From Desulfobacterales bacterium (GTDB taxonomy: Bacteria > Desulfobacterota > Syntrophobacteria > B119-G9), in NCBI GenBank assembly GCA_026992215.1, contig JALXAI010000196.1, forward strand, positions 1 through 6,806: DNA of 6,806 bases, in the 5' to 3' direction. Positions 4,170 to 6,806 of the stretch are shown here, in pieces. The position numbers and the translations under genes were made by a program. The notes beneath the pieces are model-generated. The model did not search any database, had not been told where the DNA came from, and saw only the letters and a program-made list of their open reading frames with translations. Positions within the stretch are counted from its first letter, which is position 1; every line of letters begins with the position of its first letter.

Positions 4170-5351
4170 ATGGAGCTGCTTGTAGAAAAGAAAGAACTTC
4201 TGGAAAAACTGGGGAAAGTTCAATATGTCCACGAAAAAAAGAGCACCCTCGACATAACAAGTTGTGTTCTCCTCAAGGCGCAGGGAAAAGAAATAGAGAT
4301 AGTTGCAACTGACCTGGAAACGAATTTTCGGGATTTTTGCCCGGCAAAAATAACGGATGACGGAGCGATAGCAGTTAATTCCCGGAAACTAATAGAGATA
4401 GTCAGGGGAGCAAGAACCGAGGATATAACCTTGAAGGTTCTTCCCGAGGAAAACGTACTGGTTGTTGAAAGTGCCAGATCCGTATTCAGATTACCAATAA
4501 GGTCCCCCGAAGACTTTCCTTACACACCCTTCTTTGATGACGAAAAACTGGCAAAGCTTGATGCAAGGCTCATGAAAGCAATGATAGACAAGGTGGTTTT
4601 CTCGGTTCCGATACGAAAAGCACGATCGAACGTTCCGGGTTTAATGATCAGGGAAAACATTCATCCTGCCGACGAAGAAGATGGGAACAGTATCAGAAGC
4701 CTTGAAATATTCTCCGTAGACCTTCACAGAATGGTAAGAATAGAGAAGGAGTTTAATTACGATGGCTCGCTGGATCTTTCCGAGGGTATAGTGCTGCCAA
4801 AGAGAAGTGCCCAAGAGTTATCGAAAGTACTGGAAGGAGTGGAGGTCTTTGAGATGGGGGCGCTTGAGAATTTCCTCGTAGCCAGGGAATCATCGTGCAC
4901 GCTTACGATGAGGCTTCTTAATTTCGAAATTCCGCGAATAGACATAAAAGTACTGACCGAGACTCCTTACAATTTCCAGATAGACCGCGAAGTGTTCCTG
5001 GAGATTTTGAAAAGGATTGCCGTGATGACGTCCGATGACTACCGGCACATCATGGTTCATTTGAGCAACTCCAGGATGAACTTTTCTGTAAATAACCCAG
5101 GGGTGGGAACTGCTGATGAAGATTACGAAGTTAACTACTCTGGACCGAATATGAGTTTTGCTTTCAATATAAGGTATCTTATAGAAGCTCTTTCTAACAT
5201 GCAATCCGAGATCATTAATGTTGGTATTATAAAAGAAAAAGCCCCTTTTATATTTACGGGGGAAAAAGACGAGGGTTACATCAGTGTTTTAATGCCGCTT
5301 GTATTAATCGGTAACGAGGGTCAGGAAAGTTCCGGTGAAGAAGAATTTTAA
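4170..5351 (+). CDS. dnaN: DNA polymerase III beta subunit (sliding clamp)
   Basis: The beta clamp is a ring-shaped dimer that encircles DNA and tethers polymerase III and many repair proteins. The 393-residue product has the three-domain length of the family plus a short tail. Recognisable parts are the N-terminal ELLEKLGKVQYV, the ATDLE strand (46-50), the domain 2 region with VFSVPIRKARSNVPGLMI (143-160), FNIRYLIEALSNM (332-344) and the C-terminal MPLVL (375-379). Asn333 and Tyr336 match pocket residues Asn320 and Tyr323 of E. coli. Two other pocket segments diverge: the usual TDGHRL is VDLHRM (183-188), and the usual MPMRL end is MPLVL. After MPLVL come 14 further residues, rich in Glu and ending GEEEF, whereas many clamps stop at MPMRL. 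It has its own promoter and is followed by gyrB after 120 bases, without the recF often found between them. The identity is secure. Confidence 0.96.
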   Translation: MELLVEKKELLEKLGKVQYVHEKKSTLDITSCVLLKAQGKEIEIVATDLETNFRDFCPAKITDDGAIAVNSRKLIEIVRGARTEDITLKVLPEENVLVVESARSVFRLPIRSPEDFPYTPFFDDEKLAKLDARLMKAMIDKVVFSVPIRKARSNVPGLMIRENIHPADEEDGNSIRSLEIFSVDLHRMVRIEKEFNYDGSLDLSEGIVLPKRSAQELSKVLEGVEVFEMGALENFLVARESSCTLTMRLLNFEIPRIDIKVLTETPYNFQIDREVFLEILKRIAVMTSDDYRHIMVHLSNSRMNFSVNNPGVGTADEDYEVNYSGPNMSFAFNIRYLIEALSNMQSEIINVGIIKEKAPFIFTGEKDEGYISVLMPLVLIGNEGQESSGEEEF

Positions 5352-5372
5352 TCACGTTCCGGAAAAATAACT

Positions 5373-5400
5373 TTTATAACATTAATATACATGATATAAT
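5373..5400 (+). promoter_or_regulatory. Probable gyrB promoter
   Basis: A perfect TATAAT (5395-5400) stands in the dnaN-gyrB gap, with TTTATA (5373-5378, 4 of 6) 16 bases upstream as the -35. Transcription would start near 5407, giving a leader of about 65 bases. No terminator is evident after dnaN, so gyrB may also be read from the dnaN transcript. Confidence 0.6.
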
Positions 5401-5471
5401 TTAAGACTTGAATTAGAGATTATCACTTTCATTTTTGAAATTATTATGAAGTGGGGTGGGAAGATAATTAT

Positions 5472-6806
5472 ATGACGATGAAAACAAGTAATTCGGAAAA
5501 GCAGGGTAACACAGTTCATAATAACAGGGATTATGACGCCAGTCACATAAAGATACTGGAAGGACTTTCGGCGGTAAGAAAACGTCCCTCGATGTACATC
5601 GGAAACGTAAGTACTGAGGGTCTCCACCATCTCGTTTACGAAGTGGTGGATAACAGTATAGATGAAGCCCTGGCGGGATACTGCACTGAGATTACCGTTA
5701 CGCTCAGGGCTGATGGTTCGGTAACCGTTGAGGACAACGGGCGCGGCATACCCGTCGATCTTCATGAAAAGGAAAATCTTCCTGCCGTTGAAGTTGTTAT
5801 GACGAAGCTCCACTCCGGAGGTAAATTCGACAACAAGTCTTACAAGATTTCCGGCGGCCTTCATGGTGTAGGTGTATCGGTGGTTAACGCTCTGAGCGAG
5901 TACCTAGAAGTGGAGATTAGGCGGGATGGCAAGATTTACCACCAGAGATATGAAAGGGGAGTTACGGTAACGCCTCTGAGAGTTCTGGGGGAAACCAGGA
6001 GGCATGGTACGAAAGTTACTTTTAAGCCTGACAAGGAGATATTTGAAACCGTTGAGTTTGATTATGACAAACTTGCGGCCCGGCTTAGAGAGTTATCTTT
6101 TCTGAATAAGGGAATAAAAATAACCATCGAAGAAGAAAGTACGGATAAGTCCAGAACTTTTCATTACGAAGGTGGAATAGTATCATTTGTAGAGTATATA
6201 AACAAGAATAAGAACATCATTCACCCGAATATAATATATTTAAGTAGAGAAAAAGAAAATATTTCCGTAGAAATAGCTTTTCAATATAATGATTCCTATA
6301 CGGAGAAAATATTTTCCTTCGCAAATAATATAAATACCAGGGAAGGGGGGACTCATCTCGTAGGTTTTAAGGCCGGTTTAACGCGGGCCATAAAGCAGTA
6401 CGCTATTAAAAACGACTTCCTCAAGGGAAATGGCGAAAAGCTGACCGGGGAGGACACGAGGGAAGGCCTTGCTGCCATCATCAGTGTAAAGCTTACCCAT
6501 CCTCAATTTGAAGGACAAACCAAGTCGAAGCTTGGTAACAGTGAGGTTAAAAGGTTCGTGGAGGGACTTGTCTACGAGGAAGTGGGCACGTTCCTGGAGG
6601 AGAATCCTGATGTTGCAAAAAGAATACTGACGAAAGTCATCGAAGCTTCCAGGGCCCGTGATGCTGCCAGGAAAGCACGGGAACTTACCAGAAGAAAGGG
6701 TCTTTTGAGCGATCACTCGCTCCCGGGAAAGCTCGCGGATTGCCAGGAAAGGGATCCGTCGAAAAGCGAGTTGTTCATCGTTGAGGGAGATTCCGCCGGC
6801 GGATCT
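5472..6806 (+). CDS. gyrB: DNA gyrase subunit B, N-terminal 445 residues (3' end outside window)
   Basis: GyrB is the ATPase subunit of DNA gyrase, the A2B2 topoisomerase that introduces negative supercoils. The frame runs open to the right edge. The GHKL ATPase domain has EVVDNSIDEA with catalytic Glu57 and Mg2+-binding Asn61, EDNGRGIPV with Asp88 (87-95) and the GGLHGVG lid (128-134). The transducer domain carries the QTK loop GQTKSKLGNSEV (348-359), whose Lys351 contacts ATP. The window ends inside the TOPRIM motif EGDSAGGS (438-445), where Glu438 matches catalytic Glu424 of E. coli. The start chosen is ATG 5472, with GGGAAG 8 bases upstream; a second in-frame ATG at 5478 is possible. The N-terminus is about 15 residues longer than in E. 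coli. Codons in roughly residues 212-287 are much more AT-rich than the rest. ParE is a close relative, but the dnaN linkage favours GyrB. Confidence 0.94.
   Translation, partial: MTMKTSNSEKQGNTVHNNRDYDASHIKILEGLSAVRKRPSMYIGNVSTEGLHHLVYEVVDNSIDEALAGYCTEITVTLRADGSVTVEDNGRGIPVDLHEKENLPAVEVVMTKLHSGGKFDNKSYKISGGLHGVGVSVVNALSEYLEVEIRRDGKIYHQRYERGVTVTPLRVLGETRRHGTKVTFKPDKEIFETVEFDYDKLAARLRELSFLNKGIKITIEEESTDKSRTFHYEGGIVSFVEYINKNKNIIHPNIIYLSREKENISVEIAFQYNDSYTEKIFSFANNINTREGGTHLVGFKAGLTRAIKQYAIKNDFLKGNGEKLTGEDTREGLAAIISVKLTHPQFEGQTKSKLGNSEVKRFVEGLVYEEVGTFLEENPDVAKRILTKVIEASRARDAARKARELTRRKGLLSDHSLPGKLADCQERDPSKSELFIVEGDSAGGS

Noticed and set aside
5382..5864. A 160-codon open frame on the - strand opposite the start of gyrB
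   Set aside because: It is antisense to the conserved GyrB ATPase domain and to the gyrB promoter; its product shows no family features.
1..6806. A new defence, mobile or biosynthetic gene system
   Set aside because: Every long reading frame that fits codon and motif evidence belongs to a known housekeeping family; there are no transposase, integrase, toxin, CRISPR repeat or phage signatures in the window.

Overview
This is a housekeeping stretch of a bacterial chromosome, most likely from a Desulfobacterota (Deltaproteobacteria) sulfate reducer or syntroph. Three points support that lineage. The Fo genes of the ATP synthase form their own cluster without F1 genes. That cluster is followed directly by rex, as I recall for Desulfovibrio. 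The a and c subunits also read like deltaproteobacterial versions. The genus cannot be fixed from the sequence alone. Base composition is near 47-50% GC in genes and much more AT-rich in the 3806-4169 gap.

Layout, left to right. The 3' part of a uvrA-type excinuclease ATPase gene enters from the left edge on the + strand and ends at 1129. It converges on rex (- strand, 1136-1771) with only 6 bases between the stop codons. Next, on the - strand and read right to left, comes the operon atpZ (3721-3503), atpI (3469-3077), atpB (3074-2349) and atpE (2286-1906). It is closed by a rho-independent terminator at 1827-1854. An AT-rich gap of about 360 bases (3806-4169) separates this operon from the divergent + strand pair dnaN (4170-5351) and gyrB (5472 to the right edge, truncated). 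No dnaA or recF lies here, although both usually accompany dnaN and gyrB near bacterial replication origins.

How the parts work together. atpZ, atpI, atpB and atpE supply the membrane ion-translocating part of the ATP synthase, without subunit b. The b subunit and F1 must be encoded elsewhere. Rex is an NADH/NAD+ sensor. Two imperfect palindromes of the form GTG-N8-CAC lie upstream of rex and over the -10 region of the proposed atp promoter, which suggests that redox state controls both rex and Fo expression. The c subunit carries the residues that bind Na+ in Na+-coupled rotors (Gln59, Glu92, Ser93, Tyr97). dnaN and gyrB supply the replication clamp and a gyrase subunit; each has its own proposed promoter.

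I found no CRISPR array, insertion sequence, phage gene, tRNA, rRNA or new multi-gene defence system. The points most worth following up are the proposed Rex control of the Fo operon, the Na+-type c ring, the altered protein-binding pocket and acidic tail of the clamp, the variant UvrA ABC motifs, and the repeat-bearing AT-rich gap upstream of dnaN.
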